A stretch of DNA of 64,000 nucleotides. Source: Amoeboaphelidium protococcarum. Lineage: Eukaryota; Aphelidiomycota; Aphelidea. Position numbers and translations under genes: made by a program. Location of the stretch: assembly GCA_023515745.1 (NCBI GenBank), contig JALECJ010000257.1, positions 2,172,687 to 2,236,686 on the forward strand, in the 5' to 3' direction. The notes under the pieces are model-generated. The model did no database searches. It had not been told where the DNA came from and saw only the letters and a list, made by a program, of their open reading frames with translations. Positions 23,449-34,286 of the stretch are shown one piece after another. Position 1 is the first letter of the stretch. Each line of letters begins with the position of its first letter.

Positions 23449-25077
23449 ATGACAATGGCAACTGCTTAGTAATCCGTGCAAGACTAGAAGGCTCAACAAT
23501 AACAATTGCTGGCTGCAGATGAATAGGAGCACCGTCTGTCTGCGCAAGAGGTCTCGTGGTAGTTCATTCAAGAGTATTACTCTATTCTGACCAAGTCACC
23601 TAATAAGCTTCACTGCTTCTACCACAAGACTGACTCTCAGATGATGCATTAGAACTACATGGACTAGAGTATTTTTGACAATGGACTAAAGTTTAACAGT
23701 GGCGATGGAAATATTCTGTATGGCCACGCTGCCATCTTCAATTGGGTGAGATCTCAGGCGGGAAGTGCGTCCAGCTATGAGAATGCCAAAGTGACCGTGA
23801 TCAACGTTGACACGCAGAGCTCTGTGAATGGCTCCATCTTGATCACTGTTCTGGGGTCTATTGTGAAGTATCCTGCTGCTGGTGTTGAACGTGTCAGATA
23901 ATTTGTGTAGACTTTTCTGCTGGCCGAGCAGACCAATGGTTACTTTGTGATGAACGACATTCTGCGTTACGTGACCAACGTGAAGGAGAGACAGTCTGCT
24001 CATCCTCAACAGTAGTAGTAGTAATAGTAGTAGCTATAGCAATAGCAGCAGAATTAGCCTCAGTAAATGGCATTATCTTCAGTCAACGATAAAATGCAGG
24101 AGATGAATATTCATTCTCAATAGCAACAGCAGCAGCAGTAGTATCCAGGATCGCATTTGGCATAACAGTAGCAGGCGCACAATGTTTAGAAGACTCAGTC
24201 TGGATATCAGTAGTCGGCACCGTCCAACTACTCTGCTCCGTTGTAGGCAGCTGTGGCTCAGCAGCATAAGGAGTTGGCTCCGATTGGTCAGGGCAGAAAC
24301 TTGGCGAATGTTAATGGTGGTAGTAGTGGTGCAAGAGCAGATTAGTCCTCATTTAATGAACCTGCTGCTCCGAAGAAGGATTAGAATGTGGGCTTCAGTC
24401 AGGGTCAACAATAGCAGTAGCAGCAGTCCACCATCTAAAAGTCATGGGCCGCTGTGAGCCAGCCAAAGTAAACTCGCTCTTGGAATGAACCTTAGACTTA
24501 AATCTAATCTGGCGAGTAGCAAGCGCCTCCTGCCAAGTCGGATAGCAACGCGCAATAGTAAGCTACACCTGTCGGCTAGTTGTCGTCATCATCGTCTGAT
24601 TAGGATTTGAGCAAGTCCAGTACTGTGTTGATTAGAGGATTTACGAGAAATACTCGTGTGCCTCACATCAAGGAGACTTTTGGTAATATTTCTGGGAATC
24701 CAAGATGTGTGAAGTGGATTGACTTGTTGGGTGATACGCAGGCTAACGTGCAGTTTGTCGATGTGGAGACTCTGAATCGCGTCCTCAAGTATGTTGCTGA
24801 GAACCCAGTGAAGAAGGGTACTACTGCTCCTGCTGTTGCTACTAACATTCTTGGACGTGTCGAAATGGTTGGTTCTGGTGAGGTGGTGCAGTTGATTGAA
24901 AAGGTGCCTAACAGCGCTGTTCAAGGCAGTAATTCTATTGGTTATGGCGGTTCAAACCAGTCTAGTCGACGCGGTAGCAGAGTTGGTTCTGGCAATCTCA
25001 GTGGTAGTGGCAGTGCAGGTGCTGAAGGTAACGTAGGTGCAGGTGGAAGAAAAGCTAGCCGTGGTAGAGGACATTGA
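23449..25077 (+). CDS. G3BP: G3BP-like NTF2/RRM stress-granule protein
   Basis: Single exon, 542 residues. The NTF2-like domain (about residues 29-180) has QFIQEYYSILTKSPNKLHCFY, the HKTDSQMMH loop, VLGSIVKYPAAGVERVRQFVQTFLLAEQ and GYFVMNDILRY. A long Gln-rich disordered region (200-385) follows, then an RRM (STVLIRGFTRN, VKWIDLLGDTQANVQFVD) and a Gly/Arg/Ser-rich tail. This is the G3BP/Bre5 layout: stress-granule nucleation and a Ubp3 co-factor in yeast. In the poly-Gln stretch (24010-24050) CAA, CAG, TAA and TAG are intermixed, the clearest internal proof of the code. Confidence 0.93.
24010..24060 (+). repeat. Mixed-codon poly-Gln tract
   Basis: Consecutive codons CAA CAG TAG TAG TAG TAA TAG TAG TAG, then CTA TAG CAA TAG CAG CAG, all in the frame of the G3BP-like gene. 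A second Gln run lies at 24121-24140. The four codons are used interchangeably, as expected if all are Gln. Confidence 0.95.
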
Positions 25078-25302
25078 TCTTGGTTTCGTCAATTAAAATA
25101 CTGAGGTATGAATAGGAGTAATCTGAACCTAAGCCATGAACAAGCGAATAAAAGATCATGTTAATCAAAAACGTTGCCATGGTAGTTTCATGAGCATTTT
25201 TACTTTCCTTACCGTTGTTAAACCAATTATATCTTTTGTCGATTTAGTAAGTACGCTCTAATTTGATTATTATTTATCAAAACTTATCAAAATAATATCG
25301 CT

Positions 25303-26385
25303 ATGGAGCCTGTGTATTAGTAGCCTCCTCGATATCAAGAGAGGCTCATTATACCGCAGTTGTCGGAGCTGATGCTTTAACTCCTCAGCTCCTTTAAAGA
25401 AGTTCCAGCGGTGTAGGAAGTTCCTTAAATCCCCCGCTTATATCTGAACGTAGTAAAATATGTAAAGACAGTAGAAAAGTACTTGGATTCAGAGAATTCG
25501 GACAGGAATTTAATAATAAATCGGTTGCGATACATTGCCAGAATAGTAAGAATTCCTCCGGTATATTTGTGCATTGTGCTCCTATCAATAATGCTGCGAG
25601 TACTGCGAAGATCATATAAATCTATTCAAACAATTGGACATCATTTGATTCTGGTCGCGTATCCTTTAAAGAACTCTCTTGATTATTTACAGGCCGGCGA
25701 TAGTAGAAATGGTGACGTGTTAAGCTAGTAGTTGATTTCTTACTGGATATTATATGCACTTGATCGGGCATTGGTGTCTCGATTGAGAATAATCACTGAT
25801 TACATACCTTTCTTCAATTAGATAAAGTTAGTATTCTTTATATATGCTTAGAATTCCTAGTCGTATGGTGCTTTTTAGATATACAAAGAGTACTTATAAC
25901 CAATTTATATGGCATAAAAAACTAGAGGATTGAATGCGTTCGTGGCTGATACTTTACATCTACGCGCCGAAGATTCAGATGGTAGTGACAATGATGACTT
26001 TGGCTTCCCTTATAACAGGAGATCATCTAACATCAGTTCTGTAAATATTCTTTCATCTGGTGTTACCAAAGATTCTTTTGAAGGTTTCCATGGTGGTTCT
26101 TCTTAGTCATAGAAATATGTAAATAGTTCCAAACAGTCTGGCTCAAAATAGGGACATGTCAATGCTAAACAGAAAATTAATGTTAGTGAGAATGTGGCAT
26201 CCTTATTAGGATTGGACGATTACAATAGTATTAGTTCAATTCCACGGCGAAGAAGAAGTTTTAATGATATAAACGGATAGAATGAGATTGTTGCTGACAA
26301 TGCTGCAACAGGCAATAAGATTTAGTATGATGGATTCTACAAGATTTCTTCAAATGAAATGCTTCCTATCCCGACTACTGACTGA
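25303..26385 (+). CDS. TB2/DP1/HVA22 (REEP/Yop1-like) ER-shaping protein
   Basis: Single exon, 360 residues. The reticulon-like hairpin region lies at about residues 95-205 and carries the TB2/DP1 signature: a hydrophobic start (VYLCIVLLSIMLRVL), YPLKNSLDYL, QQLISYWILYALDRA, then IPFFNQIKLVFFIY and QIYKEYLQPIY. It is followed by a 150-residue acidic, Ser-rich C-terminus. The Yop1/REEP family bends tubular ER membrane. The cytosolic tail is longer than in Yop1, more like REEP1-4, which contact microtubules. No microtubule motif is identified. Confidence 0.88.
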
Positions 26386-26555
26386 TGGTGATGATGATGA
26401 TTAAGTTGCAGATTATTTTAGATATAATTAATGAGGTATTGATTAAGTCGACAATTAATAAACTGGTTTGATAAATGCGTGCTTATTTTAGTATGTTAGT
26501 GCTGATTAACATGTTTCATGTCCCTACTTCCAACTTTAAAATTAAGTATACTAAA

Positions 26556-28025
26556 ATGCAATAGGATAATAGTGTTGGTGCAAGACAAGTCTAAAGTGGC
26601 ATTGACTACAAGTACAGAATGCTTAATTTGATAGGTGAGGGCGCGTATGGACGGGTGTATGACGCGTTGAACCTGGAGACCAACACAGGCGTCTGCATCA
26701 AAGTAAATTAGCCATTTGGACATCCAATCTTTGCACTAAGAGCCTACCGCGAACTGAAATTGATGAAACTCATTAATGGAAAGTGTCAACACGTAAGTAT
26801 TCGCCCACTTATAATACTAATGATTTACTAGCTTGATCCAACTTGGCCTGCGTAGATTGTAAAATTGCATGCTGCAATGTTTGACGATCGAGCAGAATAG
26901 TGGCAGGTGAAGCTGGTTGTTGAAAGGATGAGCTCAGATCTTCACAAAGTCATATCAAACAATGTAAGTTTACTTTGAATGTTTATAAACGTTCTGATTA
27001 TCATGGTCGTATGTAGTGTCTTGCTATGGAGCACGTGAAATACATCATGTTTCAACTGGTTGAAGCTGTGCGCTTCTTGCACGCGTCTGGTATTATTCAT
27101 AGAGACATAAAGGTAAGCTATATGTATATCATTCATTCCATCAATAAACTCTAACAAGTCAGTCCAGCATCTTTTATACTTGTAGCCATCTAATGTATTC
27201 ATTAATTCAGACTGTCGTTTGAAGTTGGGCGATTTTGGACTATCTCGTTGTATTGCACCAGGCTAGAGGTTAAAATCTTCACCTCTCGACATGGACAATG
27301 AATAGCTCATCAACCAGGAGTAGACCGGAAGTAGTGATACTAATCAAGTCAAAGATAACTAGAGAAGCTGTGATCTCCGTGGTGATTTCCAGTGTAAACT
27401 CACAGAGTATGTGGCTACTCGTTGGTATCGTTCACCTGAAGTGCTCCTACAGCAATAGTATTCACACAAGTTGGACATCTGGGCTCTCGGATGTGTATTG
27501 GCAGAGATGCTATTGGGCAAAGCTATATTCCCCGGTAAGAATATCCAAGATTAGCTTTAGAGAATAGTTCTACATGTTGGTCACTGCTACGACGAATAGC
27601 TGGCAGTACAGGAGATCAAAAGCACGGTAATCGTTTTAATGACAATGATTATATCAATCCATACATTTTGTGTAACTATACGTGTGTAGACGCTGCGTTA
27701 AACTGTTATGGGTTGTCCTGGTAGACCGTTGGTGCCATTGACTGAGCGATTGTAAGGCGTGGATTTAATGGCTATTGATCTCGCGTCAAAACTTTTAGCA
27801 TTCAAGTAAGATGATCGTCCGGAAGCTGGCGACATTTATCTTCATCCTTTCATGGAGAAGTTTGGCAAGTTCAAGAAAGACTTATCTAATGCGTCATTGA
27901 TATACTTTCCAGATCCTGATTTAAATCGCGGCGATGATCAGTAGCAGAAGATTGTGCAATTGTCGCATTTGATACAGCAAGAGGTGCTTGCTATTGAACT
28001 ACCTCCACCGTTGTCATTGTTATGA
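26556..28025 (+). CDS. MAP kinase with TEY activation loop and large insert
   Basis: Five exons: 26556-26792, 26832-26963, 27017-27112, 27186-27626, 27690-28025; introns of 39, 53, 73 and 63 nt. 413 residues. Kinase motifs in order: Gly-rich GEGAYGRV (about 28-35), catalytic Lys49, HRDIKPSN, GDFGLSR, TEY in CKLTEYVATRWYRSPE, and DIWALGCVLAEML. The TEY dual-phosphorylation site places it among ERK-type MAPKs. Between DFG and TEY there are about 55 residues instead of roughly 15, a polar insert. The C-terminal helix is otherwise ordinary. Two introns are multiples of three and lack TGA (see findings). Convergent with GluRS (74 nt). Confidence 0.92.
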
Positions 28026-28099
28026 GACCGAAATTGCTAATATGATGTTGCATACTTTTATAGAATTCTGAATTTATGTATTCAAACCATTCCACCTCT

Positions 28100-30556
28100 T
28101 CATTGACCGGATCCCCAACTTTTTAATGCAACTGATGCAGCTTTTCCGTCTGGAACTGAAATTAATTCAACGGTAGATCCATCACCAGAGTAAGGAACAT
28201 CACAGACGTAATATCCACGACGTTCAAGCTGCACAAACTGTCCCTTCTTCACATTTTTCAAATCTTCATCTGCAATCATGGCCGTATCCTTCTCAGTCAC
28301 CGGATTAAGGAACTGAGCGAAATCATCTTCCTCCTCCAGCTTCTTCTTTGTAATCAAGTAATCAAACTCGCGAACTCTCACCTTGGAGTGTTGAGAATCA
28401 GCAGACAGCCAGTTGATCTTCTTTGTCTTCTTAAAGTCTCCAGCCAGATTTAGAGTTACCTTCATAGAGCTTATCACATCGCTGCTGCTCGGAGACTTCT
28501 GGATAGAGCGAATAATCACATTGCCCCAGTCCATGAGTGTAAATTCCTCTCCGTCTTCCAATAGCTGAGCATCATCCTAATCAATTAACACACTCTTGCT
28601 AAATTTCAGCACTTTAGTTCCCAGGCTCAGGTTCTTCTTATAACGCGGAACTTCTTTGCTCTGTGGCAATTAATCAGACCCTTCACCGTCGACAACTTCA
28701 ATTTAGACAACATTGTCCGTTTTCAGCGAGGAGTGACGACTTGACACGGGATCGATAATTTACTTGTTAAATGCCCAGATCACATCCCATTCCATCAAAT
28801 TAATAGAACGAGATGCACCTTGAGCAATGATAAACTTTCTCAATCCCTCAACAGACAATCCACGTCTGATAATACCACGCACAGTGGGGAAACGCGGATC
28901 ATCCCAGCCATCAACCTTCTTCTCATTTACGAACCAGTTCAACTTTCTCTTACTCAACAGAGTGTAACAAAAGTTCAATCTACTGTAGTCCCAAATTAGG
29001 GGCTTATTCTACAGCTTCAGATGCTCGATGAACCAATAGTACTACTCATTTCTGTCATTATACTCAGAGGTACGCAGTGCATGGGTAACTCCTTCCAAAC
29101 TGTCCACAATCGGGCACGCAAAGTCATAAGTAGGATAAATGTTCCACTTTCTACCCGTGCGATGGTGAGCATCCTCGGTATTACAGCGATAAATGACAGG
29201 ATCACGTAGAGCTTTATTCTTGGCATCAACACTCATTTTGGCACGCAGACAGTACGTCACTCCAATATCAGTTCCCTTTACCATTTCCTCGGTGAATATT
29301 CTCATAGACTCCTCCACGGACATGTCTCGATTCTTGGATGCGATTCCATGCATTCTATTGTTTCTCATCTCTTCCACGCCAGTGTTATCAACATACGCAC
29401 CACCGCTCTGGATCAACTATTTAGCATAATCATAAATAGTGTCGAACCAGTCTGAGGTGTAAGAGACATTCTTGCGCAAATCATCAAACTTGGACTCGAA
29501 TAGAGTGGTCAAATCTTCCAAAATACTAGTCTCATACTCCTGCTTCTCCTTACTAGGATTAGTGTCATCGAATCTGATCAAGAGTTTACCCTTATACTTT
29601 TGCGCGAAAGCATAATTCAAAAGAGCCGCCTTGACATGACCAATGTGGAGATATCCTGACGGCTCAGGTGGGAAACGCGTGACAACTTTACCCATAACTG
29701 CATTAGGCAACTCTAACTCCAAAGTGTCTCCAGAACTCAAATTCTTTGCGGCATTGCCAACATTCTAGGCCTTCTTTTCGTCTTTACTCTTCTACTGCTA
29801 TTGCGTAGCTTTCAGTTGGAGTTGGCAATCCTTCTACAACGCCGACAGTTCATCCAACGCAATGCCCACAAAGTCCAGAGAGTTGATGTGATCATACCAT
29901 CTGACCAGATTCTAGAACTGCACATCAGCACTCTTATTCTTCTTATCCTTTCCCTTTTCCTGAGCGCCTTCATTGACATCCTCAACCACCAGAGACTTTG
30001 GATCAACATTGATCGCCGCAGATCCATCTTTGAATACGCGCGACCAAATTGGAGAAGCTTTCAGAAGAGCAAATACGACCAAATCAGCAGCACTGACTTC
30101 ATAGCCAACAAAGAATGCACGAAACTTTAAATGCATATCCAAATCGTTCAGTATTGGAGACAAGGACTTGTAATCATTGAGTGCTGATTTCTTAGAGTCT
30201 TGTGCACCCGCTCTGCCACCGCTAACACCAGCAATCTTGACTGCGAAGTCGATCCACGCGTCGGTCAAAGTCTCATTTAACACAGACTTGGTACTGGTCG
30301 CAGAGACTCCTGCATCCGATGCTTATCTAGCACCAGCATCGCCATATAACTCGCGTGCAATGTAGCGAATGACTCCCACATCATTATCCTTAATGTCCAG
30401 AGTGCCATTGGCGAAATGCAAAGACTCTGCTTTCAGATCAACCGAAGACGACAATTACTTACCACAGTGCTGTGCCATCACGACTGCTGCTGTAGACCAA
30501 ACTTTGCCGCTAATGCTTTAGAAATACGAACTAGGTATCGCCAACTTGTTAGTCAT
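28100..30556 (-). CDS. GUS1: Cytosolic glutamyl-tRNA synthetase
   Basis: Single exon, 818 residues. The N-terminal GST-like domain (about 1-210) includes a Lys/Glu-rich insert and ends near LVRWYDHI. The class I catalytic core has [20 protein letters not shown] (HIGH motif), [18 protein letters not shown] and a KMSKS-equivalent SKRKLNWFV. The anticodon-binding beta-barrel ends [17 protein letters not shown]. It charges tRNA-Glu in the cytosol. In a code where UAA/UAG mean Gln, the matching suppressor tRNAs are charged by GlnRS, which is not in this window. Length and order are as in yeast Gus1. Confidence 0.97.
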
Positions 30557-30746
30557 TTCAATGTATTAAAAGCGCTCGCTCAATTATAATTTGATTTGAG
30601 GGAGTAAAGAGAGAACTGGATCAAGCAGTAAGAAATAAGACCGAGCTGAAAAAATTTGAGCGCCTACCATGAAGATTTAACTAAACAGCGCAACCATCTA
30701 CAGAAATTCTCGGCAAATAATGTATAGTAGCTTTAATGTATTCACT

Positions 30747-32045
30747 TCAATCATTCTTTATCAATAATCGCTGCAAGTGAGCGTCCAACTTCTTGGCAAA
30801 TTGAACAAGACTATAATCAGATTTAGCGTATTACTGAGCATATGTAGAGATTTCTTGATATCGATCAGCAGAAAGAGCTAAACAACTATCTAATTTCTAA
30901 TAAAGAGTCTAAGATCTGGATTCAGCACCATCTCCATCAGCGCGGCACAGAAATCCACTCTTCTCATCTTTCACTGTCTCAAGTGGACCACCACTGGCAA
31001 AGGCTATCACCGGTACACCGCGATACATTGACTCTATCGGTACTATACCAAAGTGTTCTCCGATTGGAGTATATACCAAGAACGGCCTATCACTAGTCTC
31101 TGTGGATAACAAGTATTACCTCATATTATTCGAGTATGACAATATGAATACAACTTGACATTTTTTATGCTAATCTACAGATTCCAGCTACTTACTGTCC
31201 AATACGCTGTAAGAGAGATCTAACTACTCGCACAGCTATTATAGTTCTATGAGATGCTGCACATTCGCCACATTCTTGACATCATATCCACCAGCTATTA
31301 CCAACTATATATTCTATTTGTTCTGTAGTTTAGAAAAGGCCTGAATCAAAACAGATACCTCCTTTTTCCGTTCAAATCGGTTCAGAGATATCACACGTCG
31401 AGTCTGCCCACACTATTTTGTAATGAGCTTCAACAGAGTCACATCTTTAGCATCATGATCAATAGGCGCGTCATATGCACTAAAGTTAATCGCTGGAAAT
31501 AAAATATCAATGTCCTTACGCTTAGCCAGACGGGGAAAGGTTTAAGCAACCACATTCTAAGTAAACCGACTATTACAAAGTATAAGATCGGCATAGTGCA
31601 TCGACCACGACTCCATGTAATCAAAGATAGCTCTATAAATCCTCTTGATCAGAGAAGATCGCTTAGTCAGTAGCATGTCTGGATAATGACAATAGAATAG
31701 AATAGGCTTATTAGGGAACATTATCTTCAACAGAGGTAGACAAAATGATAATTGATCAACAATAAAGACATCCACCAATTCATTACCAAAGTACAGTGAC
31801 AGCACCAGAAGCAACTACCTGAGGATGGCAAACAGAATCATAAATCTACCACTGAAAGGATTAGACAACCTTCCTCTAACTTTGATATCCAACTTCTAAG
31901 TTTCCGGGAACGAGTGTCCACTATCGTATTATGATGTATACACCGTCACCGAATGACCAAGATCCTGCAGTCCAACAGCAGCATCAACAATAAGTCTCTC
32001 AGCTCCTCCAATCCCTAAATCTGGGTGAATAAATACCACTTTCAT
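30747..32045 (-). CDS. ALG2: ALG2 mannosyltransferase
   Basis: Single exon, 432 residues. GT4 fold: N-terminal [20 protein letters not shown], then [40 protein letters not shown], and the nucleotide-sugar signature [19 protein letters not shown] followed by GGPLETV. ALG2 adds the second and third mannoses to the dolichol-linked N-glycan precursor on the cytosolic ER face. A hydrophobic segment near residues 70-95 fits the membrane-associated helix of the family. The next gene upstream (tail-anchored protein) is on the same strand, 212 nt away. Confidence 0.95.
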
Positions 32046-32257
32046 CCCAATGCCCACAAAATTTAAGTGCGTTAATAAGAATTTTTGACGACTAAAATGC
32101 AAACCCTAAAAAGTTGTCTAAATGCACTGTGTGTGTTGCAAAGAGAAAACAAGTTTACACACACAGGCAACATGCAAAAATAAACTATACTTCAAACAAT
32201 TTAATACGCACCCATAAAACACGCAATTTTAAGAGCAATGCAATGCCATCAATCAAA

Positions 32258-32797
32258 TCAAACCAGAATGATGATTGCAGTGAAGAATAACACAATGACA
32301 GCGTACACTACACCAGTTAGGATAACGAAGCCAATAAACTTGGCACATTCACGTCTCCTGCGAGACCGAATTTCTTACTGCAGTTCATCAGGCGCGTGCT
32401 CAACATTTCCACCAGGAATGCCTTGTTTCAGATGGCTCCAACTTTCTTTCATCTTTCGTTTTACAGTCTGCGGCAGATCCTTAAACTGTTTCACCCTGAT
32501 GCGGCTTGACGATGGCGGTGGCTCAACTGATGATTAAGCTTGATCCACTCTTACATCCTGTTGTTGGTTGTTGACGACGGCAGCATGTTAAGTACTAGGA
32601 TTGCGCTGGGTCTGAATATGATGATCATGATAATGCACATATTGTTCCGTAATATCAACCGTCGGGTGTCTTCTCTGTGACTAAGCCGGTCTTCGCCTCG
32701 GTACATTCACGGCAGCAGCAGGATTTTCGTATCGCGGAGGATAAGCAGACTCTCGGACAACGTCTTCATACTTTGGGAGCTCTTCCGTGGTTGCCAT
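32258..32797 (-). CDS. Tail-anchored protein with PPxY motif
   Basis: Single exon, 179 residues, family not recognised. The N-terminus has LPKYEDVV and PPRYENP, the latter a canonical PPxY. The middle is Gln/His-rich. A basic amphipathic stretch (VKQFKDLPQTVKRKMKESW) precedes RSRRRREC and a single C-terminal span (FIGFVILTGVVYAVIVLFF). The layout, cytosolic PPxY plus one terminal membrane helix, is that of membrane adaptors recruiting HECT ligases of the Rsp5/Nedd4 family. That role is inference from layout only. Confidence 0.65.
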
Positions 32798-33259
32798 ATT
32801 AGATTACTAAGTCACGATGATTGTACAAAATGCAATTTAACAGCAGAATAACAGTCGAGTTGATGAAATGACAATACATACGTCTGGCCCAAGTTCAAAC
32901 TAATATGAGTCATCACCGAAAGTGCATTGTCACATCGTTAAACAACATGACTATCAAATGGACGAACCAAAAGAATATTTGAACCTCTAAACACGTTAAT
33001 TGGTGGGCCGAGGCTCCATAAATAGGATGCTAAATAAAGTTTTCTCATTGTTTTAGATTGACCATTTTGTGTTTCATATCACGTAACGTGTTTGAATCAG
33101 AAGGCCACTGAATGTCAGTGTTCTTTACAACCATTGGTAACCAATCAAAATCCACGAGCCCCTTTACACGGTCTAATCAGATGTTCACGCAAATGAAGTC
33201 TACGATCTTTTGATCTTTGTTCAACTGTCGTTTAGTTAGTCAAATAACACTAAAATCAT
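32798..33259. promoter_or_regulatory. Divergent intergenic region before the orphan gene
   Basis: 462 nt, AT-rich, between the divergent tail-anchored-protein and orphan genes. No family-like ORF, tRNA cloverleaf or repeat recognised. An undetected 5' exon of the orphan gene is possible. Confidence 0.4.
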
Positions 33260-33916
33260 ATGGATAGAGAATCAGTTGTTTCAGATTCTACAACATCGAC
33301 TGGGAATTCATTGCCACCATACTCGATTGGCATCCTCTAAGGGGAATTGCTGCTGCCTAATGACTTTGATCCGCGACATTTTGCTGGAATTTATACTAAA
33401 AATTAGCGGGCCATTGTATCATTACCTCAATAGCTTAGAGTCGCGTCGTTAAATCAATATATAGATTTTGCTGATAATCAGAATAGTCTTATAGAATAGA
33501 GGCCACTGGTGAGTTTGATTTCGTGCTACTATTGCTAAAAGCATAATCAGCATTTATATTCTGGGAATCCGTGCTTTCATTATACACCGGCTCTGAATGT
33601 TAGCAAATAGCAAGTTGTAAATCACGTCGGAAATTCTCAAAGGTCATAAAGTGATAATGACGAAGATAGTGCTAGTCTCATCTCATCAATACGCATGCCT
33701 ACAAATGATTGTTATATTCCAATATAATAGTCCATGTCTCATAATGAAAATGTTGCGCTGAAACAAAGGTAGTTGAGACAAGCACATTTGGTGTCTATGA
33801 TCTCATCTAAGCCTACCATGATCTTACCATCTGAGAAGTCGAAAGCTAGAAAGCGTAAAATTGTTAGACCTTTCATTCTATGGAATCTCATATCATACAT
33901 TCGAAAATTGAAATGA
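33260..33916 (+). CDS. Orphan protein of unknown function
   Basis: 218 codons open from ATG 33260 to TGA 33914, with natural codon use and about ten in-frame TAA/TAG. The sequence is polar, with LPPYSIGILQGELLLPNDFDP near the start, two short Cys-containing stretches (SLISCYYCQKHNQ) and a basic C-terminus (SKARKRKIVRPFILWN). No domain recognised. The gene may continue: downstream frames up to 34286 also look coding-like in patches, and a splice from about 33859 (GTAAAA) could bypass the stop. I keep the unspliced form as the conservative model. Confidence 0.4.
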
Positions 33917-34286
33917 GTGAACAAATATATCACGTATAGACTCTTTGATCATTTCGAATCATTCTACAAGTTTATACTGTATTCGCGTGCTTTGCATGGT
34001 ACTTTTTGTTAATAACACTCTTTATATGTCTTGGTATCATATTATGAATGACTTTAAAACTCTTCATTCTTCTTGTAGAGTTTAACTGATATCAGATCCA
34101 CAAGCTTCTGATTGGACGATGAATTGATTACCTTAAATCAGTGCTAGCTGATTAGACTCTCAATAGATCATTTCGATCAAAGTTTACTCGGTGAAACATT
34201 TGTCCATCCTATTTCAAGAGTTGCACCTAAATTTTAACCAACTGCCATTGGGTGTAATTGCTAATCAGTGATCAAGCTATTCTATC
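33917..34286. other. Ambiguous stretch between orphan and mannosyltransferase
   Basis: 370 nt. It contains a candidate acceptor CTTGTAG at 34072-34078 and a 102-codon open frame (34112-34420) that has no Met and runs into the mannosyltransferase gene in another frame. It could hold missed exons of the orphan gene or only 3' and 5' UTR. Not resolvable by eye. Confidence 0.35.

Noticed and set aside
31126..31200. Intron in ALG2 near a GTAAGTAGC sequence
   Set aside because: The frame reads straight through and the protein (VVFILSYSN...YLLSTETSD) matches ALG2 without splicing.
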